A stretch of DNA of 64,000 bases from Stutzerimonas xanthomarina (GTDB taxonomy: Bacteria; Pseudomonadota; Gammaproteobacteria; Pseudomonadales; Pseudomonadaceae). Positions 45,974-55,174 of the stretch are shown piece after piece (position 1 is the stretch's first letter; each line of letters opens with the position of its first letter). The DNA lies in NCBI RefSeq assembly GCF_003935375.1, contig NZ_RHQM01000012.1:3274-67273 (forward strand). The letters are read 5' to 3'. The notes under the pieces were generated by a model. The model was not told the DNA's origin. It did not search any database and saw nothing but the letters and a program-made list of their open reading frames with translations. Position numbers and translations under genes: made by a program.

Positions 45974-47065
45974 ATGCTTCGTTTGCTGCTCGTGCTGTCG
46001 CTTTTTCTCTCCGCATCGGCCCAGGCCGCCCAGGCCATCGACCCCGCGGTGTTCATGGCGCTCGAGCGAGCGCAGACCGCGCAGAGCAAGGGCGACTATG
46101 CCACTGCGCGCAAGGCGCTGGAGGGCGTCAGCGCTAAGGCCGGTAGCGGTGAAGAGGCGTTGCTCTGGCGCAGTCGCGGCTATCTGGCCTGGGCCGAAGG
46201 CAATAATCGCCAGGCGCTGGAATGGCTGGACAAGGCAGTGGCCAGCGGCAAGCTGGACGAAGAGCTGCTGGCCGGTGAGCGGATGAACCTTGCGCGGCTG
46301 AACCTAGTCGAGGGTCGCTACGCCAAGGTGGTCAGCCTGCTGGGATCGGCTAATCAGGGCAACGAAGAAGTGCTGCAGATGCTGGTGCAGGCTTACCAGG
46401 GCCTCGGTCAGCATGCCAAGGCGCTGCCGCTGGCCGAGCGTTATGTGCAGGCGAACCCGAAGGCGGGCGATACCTGGCTGCAGTTCCTGGTTGCCGGCAA
46501 CGCCGAGCTCAAGCGCTATCAGGCTGCCGAACGCTGGCAACAGAAGCTGCTGCTGCGCCACCCCGATCAGGTCAAGGCCTGGCGGCAGCTGGCCGGCCTG
46601 CAGCAGATGGCCGGCGCTGAAGATCGCGCGCTGGCGACGCTGCGCACTGCGCACGCGAAGGGCTTGCGCTTCAGTGAGGCGGAATTGGACAACCTGGTCG
46701 CTCTCGCTAGTGCCGCTGGGCAGCCATGGCAAGGCGCCAAACTGCTCGAAGGGATGCTGGCGTCACGCTTGCTGCCGAGCAATGCCAGTCGCCAGGAGCG
46801 CATGGGCATGCTCTGGTGGCAGGCCCGCGAGCGCACCGAGGCCGCGAAGATCTATCGCCAGCTGGCGACTCAGACCGGCAGCGCGAAGTTCTGGATGAAT
46901 GTGGCGCAGCTCGAGCTGGAACAGGCTCGTTGGCAGGCCGGGCTTGACGCGCTGAAGCAGGCCGAGCGGGCCGGCGCCGAACGTCGTCGCGTGCGCGAAT
47001 GGCGCGAGTGGGCGGAAGGTGAGCTCAGTTTCGAGCGTGAGAAGCAGATCGCCAGCGCGCACTGA
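45974..47065 (+). CDS. TPR-repeat periplasmic protein of the TonB operon
   Basis: A 363-aa protein with a signal peptide (cleavage near SAQA, about residue 20), then helical TPR-like repeats from about 25 to 340. These include GDYATARKALEGV and GQHAKALPLAERYVQANPKA. TPR proteins end TonB2-type operons in Vibrio and Shewanella. It begins 1 bp after the tonB stop. Probably a scaffold for the transducer complex. Confidence 0.8.
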   Translation: MLRLLLVLSLFLSASAQAAQAIDPAVFMALERAQTAQSKGDYATARKALEGVSAKAGSGEEALLWRSRGYLAWAEGNNRQALEWLDKAVASGKLDEELLAGERMNLARLNLVEGRYAKVVSLLGSANQGNEEVLQMLVQAYQGLGQHAKALPLAERYVQANPKAGDTWLQFLVAGNAELKRYQAAERWQQKLLLRHPDQVKAWRQLAGLQQMAGAEDRALATLRTAHAKGLRFSEAELDNLVALASAAGQPWQGAKLLEGMLASRLLPSNASRQERMGMLWWQARERTEAAKIYRQLATQTGSAKFWMNVAQLELEQARWQAGLDALKQAERAGAERRRVREWREWAEGELSFEREKQIASAH

Positions 47066-47079
47066 CCGCTGGCAGAAGC

Positions 47080-47112
47080 GTAATCGCCACCGCGTTGCCG
47101 GATGGCGATTAC
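47080..47112. terminator. Inverted repeat between convergent genes
   Basis: GTAATCGCCA (47080-47089) and TGGCGATTAC (47103-47112) form a perfect 10-bp stem with a 13-nt loop, overlapping the DUF3299 stop codon. There is no U-tract, so its role as a terminator is uncertain. Confidence 0.45.
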
Positions 47113-47621
47113 TGCAATTCGTAGGGATAGATCTTCTGTGCCTGCATGCGATAACCGGCCTCCGCCAGCTCGCTGCTGGCGTGCTCCACCCTCAGCGGCC
47201 CCTCGATCCAGAACGGTTCATATAGCGCTTCCACCCGCACGCCCAGCTCGCTGGTGGCATGCACGATCTGGTTGGATGGCGGCGGGGGCACGTGAATGCA
47301 GGCGCCGAAGTAGGGCACCAGCAGGAATTCGATGACGCGCCCTTCCTCGGTCATGTCCAGCGGCACGATATACCCCGGCAACTTCACCATCTGCCCATCG
47401 AGCGCTTCGACCACTGGCGCGGCCGGCGACTGTTGTGCGGCAGCCGGCCCAGCCTCGGCAGCCAGCGCATCGGCCAGCTGCGACATGTCATGCATGGCCA
47501 TTGGCGGCGGTGGTGGCGGCGCGCCCTCGGGAATCAGCTCCGACCACTGTAGATCGCGGACGTCATCGGCATGCGCAGAGACCGCACAGGCCAGTAGCAG
47601 AGCAAGCAGCAGGCGCGACAT
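47109..47621 (-). CDS. DUF3299 periplasmic protein of the Zur-type operon
   Basis: A 170-aa secreted protein (signal peptide to about residue 18, VSAHA). It has a Pro/Met-rich stretch (APPPPPPMAMHDMS) and the family core GYIVPLDMTEEGRVIEFLLVPYFGACIHVPPPPS. The start ATG 47621 has GAGGAA upstream and lies 8 bp after the permease stop. Function unknown. From memory it corresponds to the last gene of PA4063-PA4066. Confidence 0.8.
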   Translation of the reverse strand: MSRLLLALLLACAVSAHADDVRDLQWSELIPEGAPPPPPPMAMHDMSQLADALAAEAGPAAAQQSPAAPVVEALDGQMVKLPGYIVPLDMTEEGRVIEFLLVPYFGACIHVPPPPSNQIVHATSELGVRVEALYEPFWIEGPLRVEHASSELAEAGYRMQAQKIYPYELQ

Positions 47622-47629
47622 CGGGTTCC

Positions 47630-48895
47630 TCACAGTCGAATCGACAGGCCATCGGCCAGCGATTGGCGATAGGCCCGCCAGGCCGGCACGCTGCCCATCA
47701 GCAGTGCCGCCAGCAGGATAGCGCCGAGCAGTCCCCACTCATAGGCGCTCGGCCAGGCCAGCGGCAGGTAAAGGCCGTACAGGCTCTGCAGCGGCGCCTG
47801 AGCGATGGCGATGCCGAGATAGAGCAGTGCCAGGCCCAGCAGCGTGCCCGCCAGCGCCAGACCGAACGCCTCGATGATCAATAGCGCGGCGATATGCCAG
47901 GGGCGAGCGCCCACCGAGCGCAGGATCGCCATCTCCCGGCGTCGCTCGTTGAGGCTGGTGAGGATCGCCGTGAGCATGCCGATCAGGCCGGTCAGCACGA
48001 CGAACAGCGAGACCACGAACAGCGCTTTCTCGGCCGTGCCCATCAGGCTCCAGAGCTCCTGAAGGGCGACGCCGGGCAGGATCGCCAGCAGCGGCTCGCT
48101 GCGGTACTGGTTGATTTCCCGTTGCAGGGTGAAGGTGGCGACCTTGCTGTTCAAACCGAGCAGGACCGCAGTGATCTGCTGCGGCTGTAGATCGAGTGCC
48201 CGCGCTTGCTCGGCGTCGATACGCGCGGCGCCGCGGGCCGGCATGCCGTTCTGCCAGTCGACATGCAGCGCTTCCATGCCGGCCAGACTGATGTGCAGGG
48301 TACGGTCGACCGGCGTGCCGGTGCGCTGCAGCACGCCGACCACGCGGAACGGTTTGTCATCGTGCTGTACAAGGCTGACACGCGCTACGCCATGGGCGAG
48401 GACGATGCTGTCGTTGAGTTTGTAGCCCAGTGCGCTGGCCACTTCCGCGCCAAGCACGACCTCGAAAGGATCGCTTTCGAAGGCGCGGCCTTCTGCCAGT
48501 TGCAGCGGCTGCTTGCGACCGTAGCGATAATGCTCGAAATAGGCCGTGTTGGTGCCCATTACGCGATAGCCACGATGGGAGTCGCCCAGGGAAATCGGAA
48601 TCGCCCAAGCGACCCGCGGGTGTTCGGCGAAGCGCTGGTAGCTGTCCCAACGGATGTTGTTGGTTGCATTGCCGATGCGGAACACCGAGTACAGCAACAG
48701 ATTGACCGAGCCGGAGCGCGCACCGACCACCAGATCGGTGCCGCTGATGGTGCTGGCGAAGCTGGCACGGGTTTCGTTGCGCACCCGTTCGACGGCGAGC
48801 AGCAGGCACACCGAGAGGGCGATGGCGAACACGGTCAGCAGGGCGGTGAAGCGCCGATTGTTCAGGCTCGCCAGGGCCAGGCGCAGGAGATACAT
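47630..48895 (-). CDS. ABC transporter permease, FtsX/MacB type
   Basis: A 421-aa permease. One membrane helix lies near the N-terminus (about 17-37), then a large periplasmic domain, then three C-terminal helices (about 280-305, 330-355, 375-400): the FtsX/MacB layout. Such proteins act as mechanotransmitters or lipoprotein/efflux pumps and do not usually import small solutes. It begins 3 bp after the ATPase gene. Confidence 0.88.
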   Translation of the reverse strand: MYLLRLALASLNNRRFTALLTVFAIALSVCLLLAVERVRNETRASFASTISGTDLVVGARSGSVNLLLYSVFRIGNATNNIRWDSYQRFAEHPRVAWAIPISLGDSHRGYRVMGTNTAYFEHYRYGRKQPLQLAEGRAFESDPFEVVLGAEVASALGYKLNDSIVLAHGVARVSLVQHDDKPFRVVGVLQRTGTPVDRTLHISLAGMEALHVDWQNGMPARGAARIDAEQARALDLQPQQITAVLLGLNSKVATFTLQREINQYRSEPLLAILPGVALQELWSLMGTAEKALFVVSLFVVLTGLIGMLTAILTSLNERRREMAILRSVGARPWHIAALLIIEAFGLALAGTLLGLALLYLGIAIAQAPLQSLYGLYLPLAWPSAYEWGLLGAILLAALLMGSVPAWRAYRQSLADGLSIRL

Positions 48896-48898
48896 CGC

Positions 48899-49606
48899 TC
48901 AGCACTCCACTGCGCGCGTCGCGCGATTGAGCTCGGCCAGCGACAGGCTGCGGTCGAACAGTGGCGCCAGGCTCTGGTCATGGCTGACGAACAGCAGGCT
49001 CGCGCCGGCTGCGCGGCACTCGGAGAACAGTAGCTGCAGAAAGACTTCGCGGCTATCCGCATCCAGCGCCGAGGTCGGCTCGTCGGCGATGACCAGCTCG
49101 GGCTGGCCGATCAGTGCGCGGGCAGCGGCGACGCGTTGCTGCTGGCCGATGGAGAGCGCATCGGCACGACGCTCGAAGAGCTCCGGGGGCAGTCCCAGAT
49201 GCTCCAGCAGGCCCGCCGCCGCGGCATCCGTACTGCCGTGGCGCTTGCGCGCACGTTCGGCACGCAGCGGCGAAAAATGGCAGGGCAGGCCGACGTTCTC
49301 GCGTACCGAAAGAAAAGGCAGAAGGTTGAACTGCTGGAAGATGTAGCCGGTGTGATCGACGCGGAAGCGGTCACGGGCACCGGCCGACAGACTGCCGAGG
49401 TCGCGGTCGAGCAGGCGGATACTGCCGCGGCCGGCCTTCTGCACGCCGCCGATCAGGCCGAGCAGGGTGGTCTTGCCGCTGCCCGACGGGCCCTTGAGGA
49501 ACAGGCTTTCGCCGCGTTCGAGGCGAAACGTGGGAATGTCCAGCAGCTCGGCCTGGCGGGGCCAGGCGAAGCCGAGGTTGTCGATTGCGAGAAGTGGAGC
49601 GCTCAT
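48899..49606 (-). CDS. ABC transporter ATP-binding protein, LolD/MacB type
   Basis: A 235-aa ATPase with Walker A GPSGSGKTT (about 39-47), Q-loop FQQFNLLPFLSV, signature LSIGQQQR (LSGGQ altered to LSIGQ), and Walker B LVIADEPTSALD. It pairs with the FtsX-type permease downstream. It follows the His-rich protein gene by 17 bp in the same transcript. Confidence 0.9.
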   Translation of the reverse strand: MSAPLLAIDNLGFAWPRQAELLDIPTFRLERGESLFLKGPSGSGKTTLLGLIGGVQKAGRGSIRLLDRDLGSLSAGARDRFRVDHTGYIFQQFNLLPFLSVRENVGLPCHFSPLRAERARKRHGSTDAAAAGLLEHLGLPPELFERRADALSIGQQQRVAAARALIGQPELVIADEPTSALDADSREVFLQLLFSECRAAGASLLFVSHDQSLAPLFDRSLSLAELNRATRAVEC

Positions 49607-49623
49607 CGGGGTCCAGTGCTGGT

Positions 49624-50241
49624 TCAGAAGGGCAACTGCGCGCGGGCCGGAGTCAGTTCCGTGCCCTGCTGGCCGCTTGGGCCGATCAGTTGTACCTGAA
49701 TCTTTTCCGTGCCGGGAAAGCTTTCGAACAGCCGTGTGAGATCCAGTGCGCGCAGCGCCTCTGGGTTGCTGCAGTCGAGTTGGTAGTGCGCTTCGATATC
49801 GCTGTGGCCACCGGCTTCGTGGTCGTCGTGGTCGTGCTTATCCTCCTGCTTGTGTTCGTGATCATCGCCGCGCTGATAGCCCGCATGGGCCGAGCCGAGC
49901 AGTTCGCCGGCAAACTGCTGCTCACTGACGCTGCAACCTGCCGCCGCCGGGAGGCCGAACAGGGCCAGAGGTTGTTCCAGTTGCGAGCGTACGCTGGCGA
50001 TCTTCGCCTCATCTGCTGCGCTGGCAGCAGCGTGCTCGAAACCGAGCAGGTTCATCGCCGGGCTGATCAGCTCCAGCTCCAGCTGATTGCCATCCAGTGC
50101 CGCATTCAGGCGCGCCGCGCCATGCTCATGCGCACCCAGGCTGGTGGCGCCTTCGTGTTCATGGTGATGATCGTCTTCATGTGCTTGGCTGTAGCTCAGG
50201 GGCAGCAGAAGCATAGGCACGGCAAAGAGTAGGTGGCGCAT
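49624..50241 (-). CDS. DUF2796 His-rich periplasmic metal-binding protein
   Basis: A 205-aa secreted protein. After a signal peptide (ending near SQAHE, about residue 20) come two His/Asp/Glu clusters: HEDDHHHEHEG at the mature N-terminus and DDHEHKQEDKHDHDDHE near the middle. This suggests zinc binding. I chose ATG 50241 because GGAG lies upstream; an ATG 12 bases earlier is possible. First gene of a four-gene operon with a Zur-like box just upstream. Confidence 0.85.
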   Translation of the reverse strand: MRHLLFAVPMLLLPLSYSQAHEDDHHHEHEGATSLGAHEHGAARLNAALDGNQLELELISPAMNLLGFEHAAASAADEAKIASVRSQLEQPLALFGLPAAAGCSVSEQQFAGELLGSAHAGYQRGDDHEHKQEDKHDHDDHEAGGHSDIEAHYQLDCSNPEALRALDLTRLFESFPGTEKIQVQLIGPSGQQGTELTPARAQLPF

Positions 50242-50265
50242 GGTCGGCTCCATCGAAAGGGGTTC

Positions 50266-50278
50266 GTTACGTTATAAC
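50266..50278 (-). promoter_or_regulatory. Zur-like operator
   Basis: GTTACGTTATAAC matches 11 of 13 positions of the core GTTATANTATAAC used by Zur in gamma-proteobacteria. It lies 25 bp before the DUF2796 start and within 71 bp of the divergent gene at 50349. It would repress the operon when zinc is sufficient. From memory, PA4063-PA4066 is a Zur target in P. aeruginosa. Confidence 0.6.
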
Positions 50279-50348
50279 AACTTTGCCGTGCGGCTGGCCA
50301 GTCCGCTGCCTTCATGTGAGGATGAACGCATAGCTCTGGAGGGACAGC

Positions 50349-50699
50349 ATGATTCGAATCCGCGGACGCATAGGAGATTGGCCGGTCGATCTGGAAATCG
50401 AGCTGGACGCCCAGGACTGGATGAACCTGACCCGTAGCGTCGGCACCGATGAGGCTGCGGCGGGCGGCGTCCCGGCGCCTGCGACGCCATCTGGCGATGC
50501 CCTGTGGCACAGCGCGCGGGAGCGACTGCGCTGCGCCGGCAAACTGGACGGCCCGGAATTGCTCGCCGAACTGGAAGCGCTTGCCGGCAATGCGCTGCTG
50601 GCCAAGCGGCTGCTGGTGCGCTTGCGTCACTGTGACGAGGTGAAGGTCGAGCACGGCGCCGACTCGGCTTGCTATCACTGGGTCGGCGCGCCTTCCTGA
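50349..50699 (+). CDS. Hypothetical protein, 116 aa
   Basis: I do not recognise a family. The protein begins MIRIRGRIGDWPVDLEIELD, is soluble with no signal peptide, and has a Pro/Ala-rich linker near residues 40-50. ATG 50349 is preceded by GGAGGGACAGC, a strong ribosome site. It is divergent from the Zur-type operon, so the two may share the regulatory region. It converges with the ybbN-like gene. Confidence 0.75.
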   Translation: MIRIRGRIGDWPVDLEIELDAQDWMNLTRSVGTDEAAAGGVPAPATPSGDALWHSARERLRCAGKLDGPELLAELEALAGNALLAKRLLVRLRHCDEVKVEHGADSACYHWVGAPS

Positions 50700-50725
50700 T
50701 GGGCACGCCGGAGGTTTGCCCGCGA

Positions 50726-51595
50726 TCAGTAGATCGCCTGGTAAAGCTTGCGGCGGTACAGCGTCACCAGCGGGTGGTCATTACCCAGCAGATCGAAAAC
50801 CTGTAGCAGCGTCTTGTGCGGCTGCCCATCGGCGTACCCGCGGTTGCGCACGAACAGCTTGAGCAGGCCGTCGAGCGCCGCCTCGTATTGCTGGCGAGCC
50901 AGTTGCTGGATGGCCAGCTGATACGCCGCTTCATCGTCCTCTCCATTCTGCGCCAGGCGACTCTTCAAGGTGGCGACTTCCGGCAGGTCGTTGGCCTGGC
51001 GCAGAAATGTCAGCTGAGCACGGGCGCCGGCCAGAGCCTGCTTGTGCTCATCGCCTTTTACCGCGTTGAGCACCGTTTCCGCTTCGCCCAGTTCTCCGCG
51101 CTCGGCCAGGCAGCGGGCATAAAGAATCAGCCCGGCAGCGTTCTCGTTGTCTTCACTCAGCAGCTGCTGCAGCTGCGCCTCGGCCTCGGCGAAACGGCCT
51201 TCGGCGAAGGCGGCCTGCGCGCTTTCCAGCAGGTTGCCCTGCGGCGTCGCCGGAGCCTGCACGTGGGGCTCGAGCATGGCGCGAATCGCCGATTCGGGCT
51301 GCGCACCGGCGAAACCGTCCACTGGTTGACCATCCTTGAACAACACCACGGTCGGCAGGCTGCGGATGCCGAAACGGGCGACGACCTCCTGTTCGATGTC
51401 GCAGTTGACCTTGGCCAGCAGCAGCTCACCCTGATACTCCTCGGCGATCTTCGCCAGCAGCGGCATCAGGGCCTTGCACGGCGCGCACCATTCGGCCCAG
51501 AAATCCACCAGTACCGGCTTGTGAAACGAGTTCTCGAGCACCAGCTGTTCGAAGCTGGCGGTGGTGACATCGAAGATATAGGGCGTCTGGCTCAT
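50726..51595 (-). CDS. cnoX: YbbN/CnoX-type thioredoxin with TPR domain
   Basis: A 289-aa cytoplasmic protein. The thioredoxin domain (about 5-110) has an active WCAPC (W36-C40). The TPR-like C-terminal part (about 125-285) contains AEAQLQQLLSEDNENAAGLI. CnoX proteins hold oxidised substrates for GroEL. E. coli CnoX has lost the full CxxC, whereas this protein keeps it and may also reduce disulfides. The start at 51595 follows GAGA and removes six doubtful residues. Confidence 0.88.
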   Translation of the reverse strand: MSQTPYIFDVTTASFEQLVLENSFHKPVLVDFWAEWCAPCKALMPLLAKIAEEYQGELLLAKVNCDIEQEVVARFGIRSLPTVVLFKDGQPVDGFAGAQPESAIRAMLEPHVQAPATPQGNLLESAQAAFAEGRFAEAEAQLQQLLSEDNENAAGLILYARCLAERGELGEAETVLNAVKGDEHKQALAGARAQLTFLRQANDLPEVATLKSRLAQNGEDDEAAYQLAIQQLARQQYEAALDGLLKLFVRNRGYADGQPHKTLLQVFDLLGNDHPLVTLYRRKLYQAIY

Positions 51596-51697
51596 CGGGA
51601 TTCTCGTGGGCACGAATGACAGGAAAGGCGTGCATGGTATGTGGGGACGCCCGCCGCGGGAAGCAAGGGGCTCGCATGCAGTCGGGCTGAGCCGTCG

Positions 51698-52216
51698 CTA
51701 TGGCAGAAGCGGCCAGCTGCCCAGCTCGTCGTAGCACACGCCGTCCGCCGTATTGACTGAACGGTAAAGCACGAAGCGATCGACGTGCCAGGTGAAGTCT
51801 GGCGCCGGTTGCTGCGCTCGGCTCCGGGCCTGGCGGCTCAGCGTCAGGTGCGGCAGGAATGGCCGGCAGTCGAGCACGACGCCAAGCGCTGCCAGCCGTT
51901 CGCTCAGTGCTTCGGCCAGCTGCAGCAGTGCGGGAGGTGTGCTGGCGGGCTGCAGGCAGATGAAACCTTTGCCGATGGTGGTCAGGCGGTCGAGGGTCAG
52001 GCTGAAAGCTTCGGCATGCACGGTTGCAGCCATCTGTAGCAGGGCGTCGAGGTGTTCCTTCGGTTGTGCGCCAAGAAAGGCCAGGGTCAGATGCAGGTTG
52101 TCCTGCGGCACTGTTCTGCCGTCGAGGGCCTGGTCTTCACGCCAAGCGCAGATGGCTGCCGCCTGCTCGGGCGGGCAGGGCAGGGCGAAGAACAGGCGCA
52201 GGGTGTTGTCGATCAT
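51698..52216 (-). CDS. thpR: RNA 2',3'-cyclic phosphodiesterase (2H family)
   Basis: A 172-aa 2H phosphoesterase. Two H-x-T motifs, H42-L-T44 (HLTLAFLG) and H123-L-T125 (HLTLSR), form the active site. ThpR opens 2',3'-cyclic phosphates and can ligate tRNA halves in vitro; its role in the cell is not well known. It stands alone on the minus strand. Confidence 0.92.
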   Translation of the reverse strand: MIDNTLRLFFALPCPPEQAAAICAWREDQALDGRTVPQDNLHLTLAFLGAQPKEHLDALLQMAATVHAEAFSLTLDRLTTIGKGFICLQPASTPPALLQLAEALSERLAALGVVLDCRPFLPHLTLSRQARSRAQQPAPDFTWHVDRFVLYRSVNTADGVCYDELGSWPLLP

Positions 52217-52288
52217 GGCGGGTCCCTAGTCGCAGCGGCACAGATTGGTGGAAAACGCTTCGCGGTTTTTCACCCTGGCTCAGACTCT

Positions 52289-52945
52289 TCAGCTCCTTGC
52301 AGCGTGATAGAGGCTCACGTGCCTGAACTCCGCAGGCTCTGCCAGATCCGGCCAGGTGCAGGCATCCAGCACGTCTAGGCGCCGATACAGCGGATGAGCG
52401 AAATCGCGCACCCGTGAGTCAGCCACCAGCGCTTCCCGGCCTCGGCTGAGGAAGTGATCCAGCAGCGGCAGGTTGGCTCGGTCATAGAGCACGTCAGCGA
52501 CGATGATCAGATCAAAGCGATCCGCTTCGCCGAAGAAGTCCTGCGAATAGCGTAGCTCGACCTCGTTCAGCGCGGCGTTGGCCTGGCAGGCGGCGAGCGC
52601 CAGCGGATCGAGATCGCAGGCCACCACTTCGACCGCGCCGGCCTTGGCGGCGGCGATGGCGGCGACGCCCGAGCCCGCGCCGAAATCCAGCACGCGCTTG
52701 CCACGCACCCATTCCGGCCGTTCGGCCAGCCAGCGCGCCAGCACCAGGCCACTGGCCCAGCAAAAGCTCCAGTACGGCGGCTCTTCGAGTATCCGCCGGG
52801 TTTCCTCGGGGCTGAAGGCGCGATCCATGTTGGCGGCGTCGATCAGCCAGAGTCGCAGATCGGTGCCCGGCAGCGGCTCGGCAACCAGGCGTGCGTCGCC
52901 CAGCAGATCGTTCAATGCCGCCTGTAAGGGTGCCGGTGCCGTCAC
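52289..52945 (-). CDS. Class I SAM-dependent methyltransferase, protein-lysine type
   Basis: A 218-aa enzyme with SAM motif [21 protein letters not shown] (about 85-104) and acidic motif [11 protein letters not shown]. The post-motif VADVLYD resembles that of ETF-beta lysine methyltransferases. The substrate is inferred only by family resemblance. The start GTG overlaps the stop of the lipoprotein gene by 4 bases (GTGA), so the two are coupled. Confidence 0.82.
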   Translation of the reverse strand: MTAPAPLQAALNDLLGDARLVAEPLPGTDLRLWLIDAANMDRAFSPEETRRILEEPPYWSFCWASGLVLARWLAERPEWVRGKRVLDFGAGSGVAAIAAAKAGAVEVVACDLDPLALAACQANAALNEVELRYSQDFFGEADRFDLIIVADVLYDRANLPLLDHFLSRGREALVADSRVRDFAHPLYRRLDVLDACTWPDLAEPAEFRHVSLYHAARS

Positions 52946-53367
52946 GGCGCCGGGACCAGCTGTAGCGGGCCGAGCGCCTGGCTGGCGGGGCTGGCAATGC
53001 TGCGCGATGGCAGGCGCATGATCAGCTGTCCCGCTCGCGTGACACGGCCGCGCAGCTCCACGCGCTGGCCCGGACGAAAAGTGTCCGGGTTGAACTGCAG
53101 GATGAATGGCAATTCGCTGCCGCGGCCCTTGAGCTGCACGTTGCTCAGCAGGCGGTCCGGCTGGTCGCGGCGATCGACTTCCAGCAAGGCGAGTTCGACG
53201 TCGCTGCCCGCCGGCGCGCCGATCAGGCTGCCGCTCAGTTCGTTGAGCAATTTGGAGTGCGGGGCAGTGCTCAGCTCGACCGGCGCGGTCGGCGGCTCGC
53301 TGGGTTGGCTGCTGCAGCCGGCGAGCAAGGCCAGGAAGGCAGGGAGAACGAAAAAACGTGGCGGCAC
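52942..53367 (-). CDS. YbaY-family lipoprotein
   Basis: A 141-aa lipoprotein with lipobox LLAGC and the acylated cysteine near residue 18. The rest is a YbaY-like beta domain ([19 protein letters not shown]). GTG 53367 follows AGGAGG at 6-nt spacing; longer upstream frames lack this. Role unknown. It forms a unit with the methyltransferase gene. Confidence 0.82.
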   Translation of the reverse strand: MPPRFFVLPAFLALLAGCSSQPSEPPTAPVELSTAPHSKLLNELSGSLIGAPAGSDVELALLEVDRRDQPDRLLSNVQLKGRGSELPFILQFNPDTFRPGQRVELRGRVTRAGQLIMRLPSRSIASPASQALGPLQLVPAP

Positions 53368-53479
53368 GGACAGCCTCCTGAACGATGATTGCGGGTTGTA
53401 TAGCAGCAAAGCCGTCGCCTTGTCTTGCGGGTCGGATGCGCTACCATGGCCGTCCCGACGTACGACCGATTTCATCCCC

Positions 53480-53947
53480 ATGCATTGTCCCTTCTGTGCC
53501 GCCAACGATACCAAGGTCATCGATTCCCGCCTGGTTGCCGAGGGCGATCAGGTGCGCCGTCGCCGCGAGTGTCTGGCCTGTGGCGAGCGTTTCACCACCT
53601 TCGAAACCGCCGAGCTGGTGATGCCGCGCCTGATCAAGTCCGATGGCAGCCGACAGCCGTTCGACGAGCAGAAACTGCGCGCCGGCATGCAGCGTGCGCT
53701 GGAAAAGCGTCCGGTCAGCGTCGAGCGTCTCGAAGCGGCCATCGCCCATATCAAGCATCAGCTGCGCGCCACCGGCGAGCGCGAAATCAAGTCGCGGGTG
53801 CTCGGCGAGCTGGTGATGGCCGAGCTGCAGAAGCTCGACGAGGTCGCCTATATCCGCTTTGCCTCGGTCTACCGCCGCTTCCAGGACCTCAACGAATTCC
53901 GCGAGGAGATCGAGCGGCTGTCCCGCGAGCCTGCGAAGCCCGAATGA
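53480..53947 (+). CDS. nrdR: Transcriptional repressor NrdR
   Basis: NrdR senses ATP/dATP and represses ribonucleotide reductase genes. It has 155 aa. The zinc ribbon uses C3, C6, C31 and C34 (CPFC...CLAC), and an ATP-cone domain follows from about residue 48. ATG 53480 has no strong ribosome site. It overlaps ribD by 4 bp (ATGA), the common nrdR-ribD pairing. Confidence 0.96.
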   Translation: MHCPFCAANDTKVIDSRLVAEGDQVRRRRECLACGERFTTFETAELVMPRLIKSDGSRQPFDEQKLRAGMQRALEKRPVSVERLEAAIAHIKHQLRATGEREIKSRVLGELVMAELQKLDEVAYIRFASVYRRFQDLNEFREEIERLSREPAKPE

Positions 53948-55044
53948 CTACCGATCACGCCTGGATGGCCCGCGCGCTGCAGCTGGCGCGCAAGGGGCTG
54001 TATTCGACCCATCCGAACCCGCGGGTCGGTTGCGTCATCGTCGCTGATGGCGAGCTGGTCGGTGAAGGTTGGCATGTGCGTGCCGGCGAGCCGCATGCCG
54101 AAGTCCATGCGCTGCGCCAGGCCGGTGAGCGCGCCCGCGGCGCCACCGCCTACGTCACCCTCGAACCCTGCAGCCATTACGGGCGTACGCCGCCCTGTGC
54201 CGAAGCGCTGGTCAGGGCTGGCGTCGGACGCGTGGTGGCGGCCGTGCAGGACCCCAATCCGCAGGTCGCCGGGAACGGTCTGGAGCTGCTGCGTAGCGCC
54301 GGCATCGAGGTCGCCAGCGGCGTGCTGGAAGCGGAGGCTCAGGAGCTCAACTGCGGCTTTATCAAACGTATGGAGAGTGGCCTGCCGTTCGTTCGTGCCA
54401 AGCTGGCGATGAGCCTGGACGGGCGTACCGCGATGGCCAGCGGCGAGAGCCAGTGGATCACCGGGCCGGCCGCGCGCGCCGAGGTGCAGCGCCTGCGCGC
54501 TCGCTCCAGCGTCGTGCTGACCGGCGCCGATACGGTGTTGATGGATGCCGCGCGGCTGACCGTGCGTGGCGATGAGCTGGGGCTGGATGCGGAAACCACG
54601 GCACTGGCGCTGCAGCGTCCGCCTCTGCGGGTGCTGGTCGATGGGCAGCTGCGCGTGCCGCTGGATGCGCCGTTCTTTCAGGCTGGTCCGGCGCTGGTCG
54701 CCACCACTGTCGCTGGCCATGAGGGTGCGTTCGCTGCTGCGGGGCATGAGTTGCTGGTGTTGGGCCAGGAGCGGGTCGATCTAACTGCATTGTTGCGTGA
54801 GCTGGGCGCGCGTGGTGCCAACGAGGTGCTGGTCGAAGCCGGCCCGCGGCTGGTCGGCGCCTTCGCCGGTCTTGGTTTGATCGACGAATACCAGATATTC
54901 ATGGCCGCCAAGTTTCTCGGCTCCTCGGCGCGGCCGTTGCTGGAGCTACCGCTTGAGCGCATGAGCGAGGCGCGCGAGCTGAAGATCGTCGACATCCGGG
55001 CGGTGGGCGACGACTGGAAGTTCGTGGCGCGCCCGGCCAACTGA
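53944..55044 (+). CDS. ribD: Bifunctional riboflavin deaminase/reductase RibD
   Basis: RibD carries out the second and third steps of riboflavin synthesis. The N-terminal deaminase domain has zinc ligands H51, C76, C85 ([18 protein letters not shown]) and catalytic E53. The reductase domain runs from about 150 to 366 ([20 protein letters not shown]). ATG 53944 sits in the nrdR stop. The FMN riboswitch lies after this gene, so ribD itself is outside direct riboswitch control. Confidence 0.96.
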   Translation: MTTDHAWMARALQLARKGLYSTHPNPRVGCVIVADGELVGEGWHVRAGEPHAEVHALRQAGERARGATAYVTLEPCSHYGRTPPCAEALVRAGVGRVVAAVQDPNPQVAGNGLELLRSAGIEVASGVLEAEAQELNCGFIKRMESGLPFVRAKLAMSLDGRTAMASGESQWITGPAARAEVQRLRARSSVVLTGADTVLMDAARLTVRGDELGLDAETTALALQRPPLRVLVDGQLRVPLDAPFFQAGPALVATTVAGHEGAFAAAGHELLVLGQERVDLTALLRELGARGANEVLVEAGPRLVGAFAGLGLIDEYQIFMAAKFLGSSARPLLELPLERMSEARELKIVDIRAVGDDWKFVARPAN

Positions 55045-55174
55045 TCGGCAACCCGTGTCGGCTGCGTCCGCCGATAGCCTACGTCTTGCACCCTCATAGC
55101 TGCTATCGGGCGATATCGGGCTGCCCCGCGCCGCTATTTGTGTTAAAAACGCTGCCGGGCCGCGACTGGCCCAA

